Source: Coniosporium tulheliwenetii
Taxonomy: Eukaryota > Ascomycota > Dothideomycetes
Assembly: GCA_030247845.1 (NCBI GenBank)
Contig: JAPDRP010000005.1
Coordinates: 310,001-374,000, forward strand
DNA: 64,000 nt
Direction: 5' to 3'
The notes beneath the pieces were generated by a model. That model saw only the letters and a list, made by a program, of their open reading frames with translations. It ran no database searches and was not told where the DNA came from. This document shows, in pieces, positions 22,469-34,520 of this stretch. A program made the translations under genes and the position numbers. Numbering within the stretch: the stretch's first letter is position 1; each line of letters opens with the position of its first letter.

Positions 22469-25343
22469 AGCCGCCCGCCCGCTTCCGTTTGTTCGATCTA
22501 ACGACCGGTTACGAATTGTACTATTCTCCAGCCAAACGCTGCAGTGGATGCGATCAGGCGGCTGTGCCCTTGCACCTTCGGCGTTTATCAATTGAGATAC
22601 CAGAGCCATGTGTGCTCTTACTTCAAGATACCCCTTCGATTTCTAGTTAGGTTCCAAGTACACAACTATGGAGATTCCTGTCACTTGGCGGCCGATTCAT
22701 GTCTTTCATGTCATTACTGCATTAGGCTCAAATTGACTGACATCTGTCTCGAGTTTGCCGAGTCTGTCTATTTTCCTTTGGTGGATAATTATGGGCTACT
22801 TGGGTTGGCTTTCAGAGTCACCCACATTGGATATGGCGGAGATACCCCTGTTATTAGGCTATGCATTTCTGTTCGATGCGACAAAATTCGATTCCCTTCA
22901 CCGCATTCTGGCGGCAGACCAATTAGAACAGTACACATAATTTCCATGTAATTACCTCACAACTCATCACCTTATGGTTCATTTGTGCCCTGAAAATGAT
23001 CGCGTCATTGTTTCGTATTTGATCACGATAATAGTCGTAGGGTTACTCTTCCCAAGCCTGGTCAATCGCATGCTCCGCTGCCACCTCACCAGCATCCTAC
23101 CGACCATGTTGGGTTGCGGCGTCTTGTGCGACAAGGAAGTCCCTTGCGTGTACCTTTCAGTACCGGTGACATACCCGTGCCTGTTCAATTCGGCTTCGAT
23201 CCTCCTCTGCAGAAGGACGCGCAAACATCGCCACAGCCTGAAGGTCAACTTTCAAGTCGCTTCCGCTCTACTGCTTGCTGCTCTCAACACGATGAGGACC
23301 ACCAGCTCTCACTGGTCAGCCTCCGGACCGCTGACGCCCAGCGCCTGAGTATCACAACTCTGACAGCGGCATCTTGGCTCGCTCGTCCCGTCGCGACAAC
23401 GGCCTCTGGGCTTTCCGTCTTCGGTCCACGCAAGCCTACCCTAAATTCCGCATACGCACGATATGGGATTTTCGTCGCGCATCCAATAAGCATGCCGTTT
23501 CCGGCCATCCGCCCCGCCACACGAAACATCGATCTTCGCTCCGCTTGCCCGTTTCGTGAACCAAGCTGAGTTGTCGGGACGCGGCCCAGCCACATACACT
23601 CGCCACATCTACCGTCTCACCATCGCTCTGGCCGAGCGCCCAAGGGTGCCAGTGCAATCAATCCCGGATCCTGGACAGGCCAAGCGGCGGTTTGTGGCTT
23701 GGATACTTGGGATTTGCGGTTCTCGTGATGCATGTCTCGTGACATGAGTGGCTGAAGCTGCTCGCCGCCTTCGGCTGTTTGGGAAGATCCCAAATGGAAG
23801 AAACGCTGATCAGTGATCAGCGAAATGCTATTTTTGTAAGCGTCTCAGATTTTTGAGCTGTGGCGGTGAAGCGAGCATCGGCACATGTGGCGCTTGCAGG
23901 ACGATCTCTTCTGTTGATCTCGCAGCGAAAAAGCAAAAGAGCAAGTGGTTAGTGTGGCTGTGCATCTGCCCAGCGCTCGTTTACAAGCGACTCGACCCCC
24001 GTGCCTTCGCCAGCACTCATCGATCGCAAGCACCTCGCTTTTCCATCCGCCAGGTTGCTGAAAGCTGCTCCCTGCAAGAAGACATCATGAGCTCCTCACA
24101 TCCGTTTCTCTGCGCATTGCGCGATTTTCCCCTCTCACCGCCAAAGGCCCAGAAGGCAGGCCCAAAAGGCGGCACCCGCAAACCCAGGAGCCGTCCCCGC
24201 TGTCGAACAAGGGTGACCGCTGAACCGTGGTCGACAAATCTCAGTGTCGTTCTCTGACCACACGTGGGAGATTGAATTTGGCTGCCCGTTTGGCTATGCA
24301 CTGCCACAGCCTCTTTTCGGACTCGTTTTTCAAAGTTGCTTCTGCTCGGTGTTGGCAGTTCCTCCTTAGGGCTAAGACATCTTGGTTCGCTCATGCCGCC
24401 CTCTTCCACGGAACCCTCGGAACCATGGTTGAGCATGTTGGCCCGCGTAGCGTTGGTCTGCCGATTTGGTACCGATCCCGAGCGTTGCAGGTGACACGTC
24501 TGGATCAAGCAGCTGTCAAGACGCACCAAGCCTGGAAGGGGAAGTATACGTAAGGTACGGTTTTCATTGTCTCAAAGGGGGAGTTTGTCCACGGAGAAAG
24601 CTTAGGAGACACCGCCACAAAACCGCGTGTTAGAAAGCCGTTATGTAAAATGCAGCGAATTGCGGTGATGAGGTAAAGAGCTTCTTTCGTGAGCGAACTT
24701 CGCAGCTCCACTTCTCCACACTGTTCTCTCCCCGCCTGAACGACGAGGAGCCATGCGTATCTCTGACACTGCGAAATGGAGCAATGATGCTAGCCAAGCT
24801 GTTTGCTGTACCTCACGTGCTAAAGAAAACTCATCTCCGAGGAGATTTCGCGGATTTATTGCTCAAACCTGCATGCGGAAACCCACGGAAGGCCCGAGAC
24901 CGTTGCAGCAATATCAATGTTCACTTTACCGTCTGCACGACATCGCCGGTCTCATTACGGCAGCTCTCGACCATGAGAAGCGATATCGGCAACTAAGAAC
25001 CTGGGACGGGGCTCAGAGTCGGGCTGTCAACTTGATCGTGATTGAGACTGAAGTAGTTCCCCTATGTCTTGCGCGCAGCTAAGGTGTCTGACAGCGGGTC
25101 GGAGAAGGAACCAAAGTGATGGGATGAAGCTGGTAAGTCACTTAAAGCAAGTTTGTTCGGCTGGAATGGACTTCATTAAGATCCTCTTCTTCTGGGGACT
25201 CCTTCATCCACATCTTAACCGTGTTGCGTGAAGCATTTCGTACAGTGTTTGAATAACCAGTTGCTATCACTCACTACCCAAGACCTGCGCCTTCACGCCT
25301 TTCCCAACATTTCGACCACAGGTATCACTCCAACCAGACCAGT
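22469..25343. other. Gene-poor region
   Basis: About 2.9 kb between the 3' ends of the CP2 gene (+) and SMC4 (-). A 151-codon plus-strand frame at 23114-23569 has fairly gene-like content (FGFDPPLQKDAQTSPQPEG), but no ATG-led exon, domain or splice context could be fixed, so it is not called. Two neighbouring perfect palindromes at 23778-23822 are listed separately. Confidence 0.35.
23778..23822. repeat. Two adjacent perfect inverted repeats
   Basis: Positions 23778-23794 form a 7-bp perfect stem (tttggga / tcccaaa) with a 3-nt loop, and 23804-23822 form a 9-bp perfect stem (cgctgatca / tgatcagcg) around one central base. The second also contains TGATCA twice as a direct repeat. Ten bases separate them. 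They lie in the gene-poor interval. A dimeric protein-binding site or RNA hairpins are possible; chance cannot be excluded. Confidence 0.4.
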
Positions 25344-28300
25344 CTATGCCCGATCAACAATATAATCCCGATTCTCTATCGTGACGCTTTTGGTCTGTAA
25401 CTTGTTAGCCGCTACACTTTAGCAACGAGCCATTTTCCATCCGGGACTTACCATGTGATTGACCTTGTACACACCAACCAGCCGCGATGCGAGCTCAAAC
25501 ATATTATTCCGCAGGGAGATAACAATGAACTGAGCATTCTTCGTCCTCTCCTTGATGTAACTAGCAACGATAGAGACCTATCACACTCGCGTTAGCACCT
25601 ACACCTTTGGCTTCGGTCACACCACCCAAGTCCACGCAATACTCACATTCCTAAAGTCCAGCGCCGCATCAATCTCATCCATAACATACAACGGCGTCGG
25701 CTTATAATGATGCAGCGCAAACACTAGCGCCAGGCTACTCAGCGTCTTCTCGCCACCACTCAGATTGCTGATGTTCTTCCAGCTCTTCTTTGGCGGCATG
25801 ACGCTGAACAATATCCCCTCCGAGAATGGGTCCAGGCTGTCGACGAGCTCAAGCTCCGCGTTGCCGCCCATGGTGATCATCTGGTACATCTCTTTCAGGC
25901 GCAGAGAGATCGTGCTGAAGCCCTCCATGAAGCCTTCCAGGCGGAGCCGCCGCAGGTCGTCGCAGCGCTTCTTCGCGGCATCGAGGTCGGCGACGGCGGC
26001 GGCGAGGTCGGCGCTGCGGGATGTGTGCTCCTCGACGCGGCGGCGGTATTCGGCGAGGACGCCGAGCTCGACGTTGGTGTTTTGTGTCTTCTCTTCCAGC
26101 GCTGCTATCTCGGCTTTCAGAGCGTTCTTGTCCATGTCCTGCAGTTCGTCTTTGGTGTAGGTGGGCAGAGCGTCGGCTTCTTGCTCCTCGCCCAGGTCGC
26201 TGATGTTCTGGATCGTGAGCTTGCTGAGCTTGTCCTGCCAGTGTCGTAGCCGCTTCTGATTCTCGGCGAGCGTCTTTTGGTTCTCTTCGAGCTGGTTGCG
26301 CATGTCGATTTCTATGCCGCGTGTTTCGTTCAGCTCGGCTGTTTTGGCATCGAGTTCGGATTTGAGCGCTTGGAGCTCTTCTTTCTTCGTCTCAAGCGCC
26401 TCTTGGGCTTCTTCTGCTTGTTGGCGCAAGCCCGAGGCGTCCCTGTTTTGGTCCCTCATGGCTTGATCGGCCTTTTCGAGTTCCTCAGCGAGGCCGTCGA
26501 GCTCTGCGGCGGCCTCAGCGTAAGCTTTCTCGTGCTTCGTCTTCTGCTTCTCAGCCTTGGCCTTCGCAACCTCAGCAGTGGACATCTCCTCGGTAAGGGT
26601 GTCAATCTGCTCCTTTAGACCGTCAACCTTGGCTTTCTGACCGCGCAGCTTAACACCGCCAATCTCCATGATCTTGTCCTGGAGAACCTTGATCTCTTCC
26701 TCAACGCCAGCGGTCTCGGCGTGCACTTTGGCAACCTCCTTCTCCAAGCCCGCGATGCTCTTCTCGAGAGCGGCAATCCGGCTCTTATCCGACTTCGTCG
26801 TCCCCTGCTCCGCACCAAGTTCCTGGATCCGGCGTTGCGCATCAGCAATATTTCGGTCAAAGCTACCCAGCTCAAGCGCCAGCTTCTGCGCCTTCGTCTC
26901 AAGCTGCGGGATCTGATCCTTCAGCGCTCGCAGGGCTGCATCAGCATCTCGCTGCTGCCGCTGGAGATCCGCGTATGTCTGCTCTAGCGCGTCGCGGTCG
27001 ACCTCTAGCTTCGCCACCTGATCTTTGGAAACGTCGGCGGCAAGCTTGCTGGACATGCCGCCCTTTGCTACGCGCGTGCCGCCACCGCTCATCGTGCCGG
27101 ACTTGTCGATTAGCTGCCCGTCGAGCGTGACAACGCGCCATCGCTTCGCGCCGTACGCGATTCGATTAGCTTGCTCGAGGTCTTTGGCGACGAGGGTGTT
27201 TTGGAGGACGCTGTAGAAGGCTGGGAGGAACCTGTCGTGTTTCGATTTTACTAGGTCGAACAGTCGGGGGACGTTTTCTGGGGTCTCGATCGCGGAGAGG
27301 TCGCGCTTGGGGAGTCGGTCCAGGAGAATGAAGTTGGCTCGGCCAAGGTTGTTCTTGCGGAGGTAGTCGATGCATTGCTGGCCGACCTCGACTGAGTCTA
27401 CTACCAGATTGTCCAGGGATGGACAGGCTGTAGAGATGGCAACATCGTACTTCTGATCGATGGCTCCGAGGTTGCCGAGGCGGCCGTGAAAGCCATCAAT
27501 GCGACCAGACTCCTTTAGTCGCATCAAGCCCGTGAGCACGTTGCCTTGGGTTTGGGTCGCAGAGAGACTGGCGCGAGCTTCATCTGCCTTTTGCCGAGCG
27601 CCTGAGACTTTCGAGCGGATTGCTGGCTCCTTTTTAGCTAGTTCATCGACCTCGGTCTGTACTTTCTGTACGTCTTTCTCAACCTGTCGCTTCTGGGTCT
27701 TGCACTCCTCGAGCTCGGCAGCCCTGCTTTCCTTGGATTCTTCAAAGGCGGCGATCTTAGCTTGCACTTCCTCGATTGACTTTGCGCCGGCGTTGTCCTT
27801 TTCTCGGAGGATGTCTAACTCGCTCTGCGCAACAGCTATGGCGGACTGCTTCTCATTGATCTTCTCGTTCCAAGGTTCCAGGCTCTTTTGCTTGGCTGCG
27901 ATTTGGTCGCTGATACCTTGCGTTTTCCCTTTGAGACTGTCTCTGATCTTTGCTAGCTCCTGCTCTTCCCTCTGCATCTCGTGCTGCAGCTCCTCGATCC
28001 GGCCCGTATTGCGAGCAATGTCATCAGTGCATTGCTTTGTGCTCGTGTCCGCCTCTGCTATCGCGGACTTGCTCGACTGCAGCAATTTCTCCAGCTTCTT
28101 CTGCTTACCGGACAGGAACTTCTTCTTCTCCTCAAACTTGACCGTTTCCTTATCCAGCTTTGCGACCTCCTTGATCACGGCCTCGGTCTGCTTCTGCAGC
28201 TGGTCGTACTCCTTTGAACCGGCTTTGTACCGCTTCTCGAGCTTCTTAATCTCCTCCTCGTTTCCCTGGTGCTTCAGCAGCTCCTCTTCAAGCTGCCCCT

Positions 28301-29744
28301 GCATCTGCCCCACAGCCTCCTGCATAACCCCTATATTGTCCTCGCAGTCGCCCACAAAGACCTGCCACAGCGCCGCCTGTTTGCTTGCTAGTTCATTCTC
28401 ATCCCTCACGAACTCTAGCGCCTTCTCCTTCTTGTCCTCTAGCGCATCCCGCTCCTTCTCCACGTGAGCCACCCGCCCCTGCTTCTCGTGACAGACTTCA
28501 TTCAGCGTTTCGGTCGCCGCGGCGCTCTCCTCAATTCCGGCTTTATACCGCGACGTCCCGATAATATCTTCGAGGTACTCGAGCAGCCCGTCGTCGTGCT
28601 CAGATGCGGCTTTCGGCTTCATCTGCGCGATCGACTCGACTTCGCCTTGCAGAATGAGGAAGCGCTTGTGATCGAGATCCACGCCGCGATCCCGCAGCAA
28701 AGTCGTCACGGCCGTGAAGTTGGACTCGGTGTTGTTGATGTAGTATTTGCTGGCATTGTTCTTGAAGGCGCGCCGCGAGATGATAAGAGTGGAGTCTGGG
28801 ATCACTTCGTGCTGGCCGTTGGGCAGGTCGCGGACTTCTTGGAAATGGACGGAGACTTCGCAGTGGTCGAGGTCCGGGTACGCGGCGCTGTTGTGGATCA
28901 GGGCGCTGATTTTGCCCTGCCGCATCTTGGAAGCGCGGAAGCCGAAGACGAAGAGGAGGGAATCGATGACGTTGGACTTGCCTGACCCGTTGGGGCCGAC
29001 GACGGAGGAGAAGGAGGCGTGAAAGGGGCCGACTTCTTGTCGGCCGGCGTAGGACTTGAAGTTTGTGAGTACGAGGTGTGTTATCACTGTCCGTGACCTG
29101 GGCGCTGTTGGTTCTTGCGAAGAGGGTGGGAGGGTAGTGGTTGCGCGGGTGCGGACGACTATATCCATAGGCTTCTCTGGGATCGTAGGCCGTGCTTCGT
29201 CTTTTCGCGGCGACGGAACTGGTGTCCGTTCGTTGACGGCCATCTCTGTGATGTCTGCTAAGGGCGTGCTATGTCTCTCCACCATGGGCTCCGGGCTTGC
29301 AGAAGGCTGGGGTGTAGGCAACGGAGGAGGCAGCTCCGGGACGTCTGTGAGATCCGGCGCAACAGACACGCTTACCTTGCTCTTCCTCTTCTGCCTCAGC
29401 GTCTGGCGTTTCTTTGGCGATGGAGCCTTGATTGGTGATATAGGTTCAGGCGGCATGCTTTCCGCAGGACTGAATATCTGGCTTGCCTCGACTGATTCGC
29501 CGGTTCGTGTGCGCCGAGTACGGGTCGCTGTGCGTGGCGTACGCGTGTCTGATACATCTGTAGTCTTCCGCCGTGCCGTTCGCCGCGCGGTGCGCTGAGG
29601 TGCTGGCGTAAATTCTTCTTCACTGTCGGCTTCAATGCTCTGTTGCGGGGCGGATTGGTCGTCTTCTGCGTCGGAGGAGTCGATAACACGGGCGCGGCGG
29701 GCTGCGGCGCGGCGAGAGGGACGGGTCGGCGACACTGAAGCCAT
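25344..29744 (-). CDS. smc4: Condensin subunit SMC4
   Basis: Exons 29744-25647, 25577-25452 and 25394-25344 encode 1424 residues with an intact frame. Order: a disordered basic/acidic N-terminus of about 215 residues; ATPase head with Walker A GPNGSGKSN; first coiled coil; hinge (about residues 720-870) with LGNLGAIDQKYDVAI and LRKNNLGRANFILLDRL; second coiled coil; signature motif LSGGEKTLSSLALVFALH; Walker B PLYVMDEIDAALDFRN. Two 3' introns complete the head with SIVASYIKERTKNAQFIVIS and TKSVTIENRDYIVD; without splicing the ORF ends in a spurious tail. SMC4 pairs with SMC2 to compact mitotic chromosomes. The loop between Walker A and the first coil (NNTESNFTAVTTLLRDRGVD) is typical of SMC4 rather than SMC1-3. 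Confidence 0.97.
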
Positions 29745-30808
29745 TGCGACTGTGCAGACTGTGCTGAAAGATTAGTAGAGGTGTTGGTTGCGCAGAATAG
29801 CGCCGTCCGTCATGCGGTAGAGACAGCTTTCTGTGTTGACACAACACCGGCGCTTAGCACCAAAAACGCCGACTTTCCGCAAGCCGCGTCCACACGAACG
29901 CGCACGCGCCGCTGGTCTCTATCGCTTAATGTCAATCAACCAACGAGCCAGAAGACAACTCTCGCGGGAGAGGTTGTGCAAAGGTTATCAAACTGATACG
30001 CGTCTAGGCTTGCTTCAAAGCCAGATCGCCTATCTCCTCGCGGGGCAAGATTTTTACACGTCAGGCTCGCAAGCTCCGCCGCTACTTTTCTAAATTATCT
30101 CCATTCCCTATCGTTCATTCTCGCCCTCCATTAGTTTACCACGCTTCAGAGTTATATCGTAATGCTTGTCTAACGCCTAGGGATACGTTATTATGCATAC
30201 TGCCTCAGAAAAGGGGTTACTCTATTTTTTGACCGCGTGCCGCTCTACGTCTCTACTTGCCCATCTAGTGTAAATCATATCAGGAGTCATGGAGGATTCT
30301 CTGGCGTAGCTATGTGTCTATATAGGTAGCGGTTTCTTCCACGGCTCGTGCGGGTTGCTAGCAATAGTTCTCTAAATCAGTCTACTCTGGCAAAGCAACA
30401 ATCTCCGGCCTCATCCACCATGGAAGTGGAGGTCACCATGCACGTGATTCGGCTGTTTCTTTCTATCACTGGAAGCTGTACACCTGAAGTCATGAGCCAC
30501 AGCAGCAAGTTCTACAGCCCACCACTCTTCTCCCACGGCAGTTGTCCTCCAGACATGGTCATCCAATCTGTGAGACTTGAAGCCATCATATGTCTTCTTG
30601 CTGCCGCGACAGCTGCCAATGATATATGCATATCACATAGTAGTCGAGCCGGAAGTTGAAAGGTTTCGCTTCAGTGGTATAGGTACCGGTTTCGCTCGCT
30701 TCTTTTCTACCGTTGAATGACATTCCTATAACCAAAGGCATCCCAAAACCTCAACCCAACGCCCCAAAAATGTTCGTAAACCACATTACCAGCCTCCCCA
30801 ACGCCTTC
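29745..30808. other. Intergenic region
   Basis: About 1.06 kb between the SMC4 start and the GH47 stop, both on the minus strand. The SMC4-proximal part must contain its promoter. Around 30100-30350 the sequence is more AT-rich, with many stops on both strands. No gene recognised. Confidence 0.35.
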
Positions 30809-33699
30809 TCAGCTCTTCGGTCTCCTAAAAGGATGCGCCTCCGTATTCAACACCCACAGATCCAGATCCACCTCCTCCTCGTCCGCAAACAGCAGCCAAA
30901 AATACTTGAGCGTCTCCGCGAGCCAGAAGCTCTCCATCGTGTCCGCGAGCTCCGGGTGCGCCTTCGTGACGTCGTCGATGGCGCTGTTGCCGAACTCGGT
31001 CCGCGTGGCGGCCTGGATCGCCTTGAACATGCGCCAGCCGGCGTCGCGCCAGTGGGGGAGCCGGTTATGCGGTACATGTAGAAGACGGATTCGATTGCTT
31101 CGGGTCTGCGGGGTGAGGGGTTAGTTGGGGGTTGGAGGGTGGAAGGGCGAGCGGGAGTGGAGGGGAGGGGAGGTTGATTAAGCGGGACGAGCGGGTAGGA
31201 GGGCTTACCTTAAAATGTACTTCCGTGCCGGGATCTGAACGAAGCCCTTAGGGAGGCGCTCCTCTGCGATGCGGGACTTGACGTATTCTTCGCGCGAAAC
31301 GGGCGGTTCAGGCTTATAGATCGCCGCTATGCTCGCCGAAGCGGCTGCGAGTGGAGGGTCCGGAAATGGCGCAACGGGGGTGGGAGGGTCGTTCTCCGGG
31401 TTCCAGGTCCCGTCCAGCTGCCGCTTGTGCTTCTTCGTTTCCCTATCCTCTTCTCTGCCAGGAGCGGGCGATGCGGTAGGCTGAGCTACAACAGCGGCTG
31501 TACTCTCCACCCCGCCAACATTGGCCGGTGTTTGTGTCTTCATATCTAGCGCAGCTTGCTTGACTCTCTGCTCGTAGTACGCCAGCTGCCCCTTGTACGC
31601 ATTCATCCTCGATTCCTCGAACGGATCCAGAATCTCCCACCACTTCGTCTCATTCCACTGGCAGCTCTTCCGATCCTCACACGACACCACGAAGAACTGC
31701 TCCGGCATGATCCCCGAGTTCGTCGCGTTGTATGCCCAGATGCAGCCCTCGGTGAGCTTGGCCGCGATGTCGAGATCCTCCTCGCGCTCGAAGACCTTGG
31801 CGCCGAGCGCAAACATGCCGCCGGCGAAACACGTCAGATGCGCGCCCTCCGCATCGAGCCATGGGGCCGGCTTCTCTCCTGCTCCTGGCGGATAACCTGT
31901 GTTGTAGGAGCCGGCGAATAGAATGTCATTGCCGCCGGGCACCATAGGGCGGAAGAGCAGTTTCTCTTTGACAGCGTCGATGGCTTTCTCGTACATCGTT
32001 CTGTACTTGTCTTCCCTGCCGCCGAGGAGGAGCCACATCTTGGGCAGATATTCATACGTGGAATCTGCCATGCCGCCGAGGGTGTACTGCTCGCCCCCGA
32101 ATTCGGAGGAGGACTCCAGGCCTTGCGGAATGCAGAGAGGCTCTTCCAAGACGGGCTGTTCGAGCTGCGCCTCTAGCTGACGCTTGTCGAGGTGCGATGA
32201 TGCATCATTGTCCTCATCCTCACCGTCAATCTCGGCTCCCCTGGCAATGGGATAGATCTGGTCGGCCGGCGTCGCGTCACCCAGCTCGTCCGAGGTGGAA
32301 AGCTGCGGATTGGTCTGGCCCGGCATCAACGGTCGCCCGTTGATACCTGGCACGCCTGATAAGTGACCCGGGATATTGTTTGGCAATTGAACCTTTGGTC
32401 TCTGGCATCCCGATGCATCGACGTAAGTCGGCCACATGCCCGGCAGCCTGGTCCGGTTCTGGAAATCCTCTAGCGCATCCGTTACCCGAGCGACTGCATC
32501 GTAATATTTCGGTTCTTTCGTGATTTGCGCAAGTCTCGTGAACTCGAGCGAGAGCGAGCCTAGCTCAGCAAGCACAACACGCGTTTGCGCGCGATGTGAC
32601 TGAGACGCGTAAGCGCTATGAACAGTCAGTGACTGAACCACCACACTCAAAGAGCTGGGCCTTACGGTCTCCAGTAGTAGAAGGTTATCGGCATCCGATT
32701 AGGCGTATCAAACGCCCCCATCAGCACCTCCGCCAACTCGACCGCCTTATCCAGCAGGCTCCTATACTTTCCATCGCTCATATCGTAGGCCGCCAGCAGC
32801 CCTCCCAAGTATCTAATCGTCGTTTCAAACACCGGGATATCAGCCCTTGGGCTAGTGGTAAACTCGATCTTGCCCACCGCCTTAACCGCGTCCTCAAACT
32901 CGTCCTTCATGCCCATAATCCACAGCGTATCCAGCGAATCTACGAGCGTCGCGCCCCACCCGCCAAACGGATCCTTGTGGCCCCCAGACACGGGCGAGAG
33001 CTCGTCGTGCATCCATGCTTTCGCCTTGTAGCCTGCCCATGCGTGCCTGAACGCGTCTGTGATGACTGCGAGCTTGCCTTTGCGGTCCTCCTCTTCCGGG
33101 CCTGACAGCTTCTTGAACGAGTGTTGGATCTTTGGTATAGCTTTCGGCGTGCCTAGCGGGAGTTGTATAGTGCTCGTCACGGGGAAGTGCTCTTCTTGCC
33201 TCTCCCAGTATATAGGCGCCGCGTCGGGTGTGGGTTCGACCTCGAGTCTGCCTTCCCCTCCACCCTCGACAGGAGCGTCGACGAAGTGGGGGTTTGGGCG
33301 CGCGTCTGGTGGTATGGTGGGAACATCGTCGTCAGTCTGTGCAGGTGGTGTGGCCGTTGGTAGCGGCGCCAGCGCTTTGGAGGAAATGGGGATACTTTGA
33401 ATCAGTTCCTTGGGCGACTGAACCGGCGGAGGGGCGACTTTGGTCTGAGGGCGTTCCGCTACGGGGACCTTGGCGTCTAAAGGATCACTTTCTGGTTTTT
33501 CCGGCTTTAAGCGCTCGACCGTCTCCAGTTCTGGCTTGAGGCCAATCTGCTCCTTGAGATTCTCGGTGCCATGTTTGAGGGACTCGGGCGTGAGGGCAGA
33601 CGTAGCGTCCCAGTTGCGTGTACTGCTGAACTTGTAGAAGGCGAGGACTGTGAGTATAGCGAAGGCTACGAAGACTCGGTATCGGCGCAATCGAAGCAT
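30809..33699 (-). CDS. GH47 alpha-1,2-mannosidase, membrane-anchored (one-base frame break)
   Basis: Type II membrane protein: a signal anchor (VFVAFAILTVLAFYKF) begins near residue 9, followed by about 170 residues of Pro/Glu-rich stem and then the GH47 catalytic domain. Exons 33699-32666, 32615-31209 and 31105-30809. Family landmarks: GGWGATLVDSLDTLWIMG, FETTIRYLGGLLAAYD, and RPEAIESVFYMYRITG near the C-terminus. Class I enzymes trim mannose from N-glycans in the ER and Golgi. The catalytic domain carries long inserts (for example EIDGEDEDNDASSHLDKR), so the protein (about 912 aa) is much larger than yeast Mns1. The G run at 31054-31058 (plus strand) lacks one base: HWRDAGWRMFKAIQ otherwise falls out of frame, and the exon sum 2738 is one short of 2739. 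Confidence 0.9.
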
Positions 33700-34520
33700 G
33701 GCGGCGGCGTCTGGGAGAAGGCGAGGACAGGCCCGGGTCGCGTGCCCAGCTGCCGCAGCTGGTAGGAGTTTGTTTACTTAACGAGTGGACGGGCACATTT
33801 ACGGCAGTGTACTCTTGATAGGGGTAGGAGGGACAAGTTCACATCTGCCAGTTGCCGGAGACGAACGGATGCAACAGAGGCTCCCAATATGGAGTTACAA
33901 TACAGTGCCCTTGCACCCGTTTTGACACCCATCTGCACCTCCGCATGACTTGCATACCTAGCGTGCTGTCCCAAAGGAGCAAGCCGATCGCCATGTGTCT
34001 TGGCCACCATCTGGCTCCTCGCAGACATCACGGAAACCTCGCTGGCGTACATAGCACGAGATCGATGTTTGGGTTGGCCGTGCATATGGAAAGCGGCAAG
34101 CTATCAGCTCAGCTCACCGAACCCTACCTAGATAATGGTACTGGGGCGTTGTCATGCACGTACTCATGGTACTTCGGCTGTTCGACCAGATTTGGCCGGC
34201 ATCAGACAATTACACTATCATGATTGGTATGCAATCGCAAATATGGCAGGATGCAAGGGCCGCGGTTGTTTCCCATTTGCATCTCTTGCTCGTATCCAGC
34301 TCAAGCATCACAAGGTCTCCTATAGATGCAAACATTTATCTTGGGAAGCGGACAGGACTCAGTATCAAGAGCAGGTAGTGCTTTTAGCCGATATACAGCT
34401 ACTCTACCAGTAAATAGCAGCCGAAACAAACGCCTTATAGAGTGACCCACATAGCAATAGACTGGTATCCAGTATCTACAGCGCCAAACGCCGCACGCCA
34501 GAAGTCGTACATTGACAGCA
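33700..34520. other. Intergenic region
   Basis: About 820 bp between the GH47 start and the NOP56 stop (both minus strand). Small frames overlap on both strands without domains. Nothing recognised. Confidence 0.35.

Noticed and set aside
22974..23348. Frame with a hydrophobic stretch suggesting a membrane protein
   Set aside because: A single hydrophobic run, no conserved start, stop soon after; indistinguishable from chance.
27499..28467. 322-codon plus-strand frame
   Set aside because: Exact antisense of SMC4 coiled coil; Ser/Cys/Leu-rich composition is the mirror of Glu/Lys/Ala-rich coiled coil.
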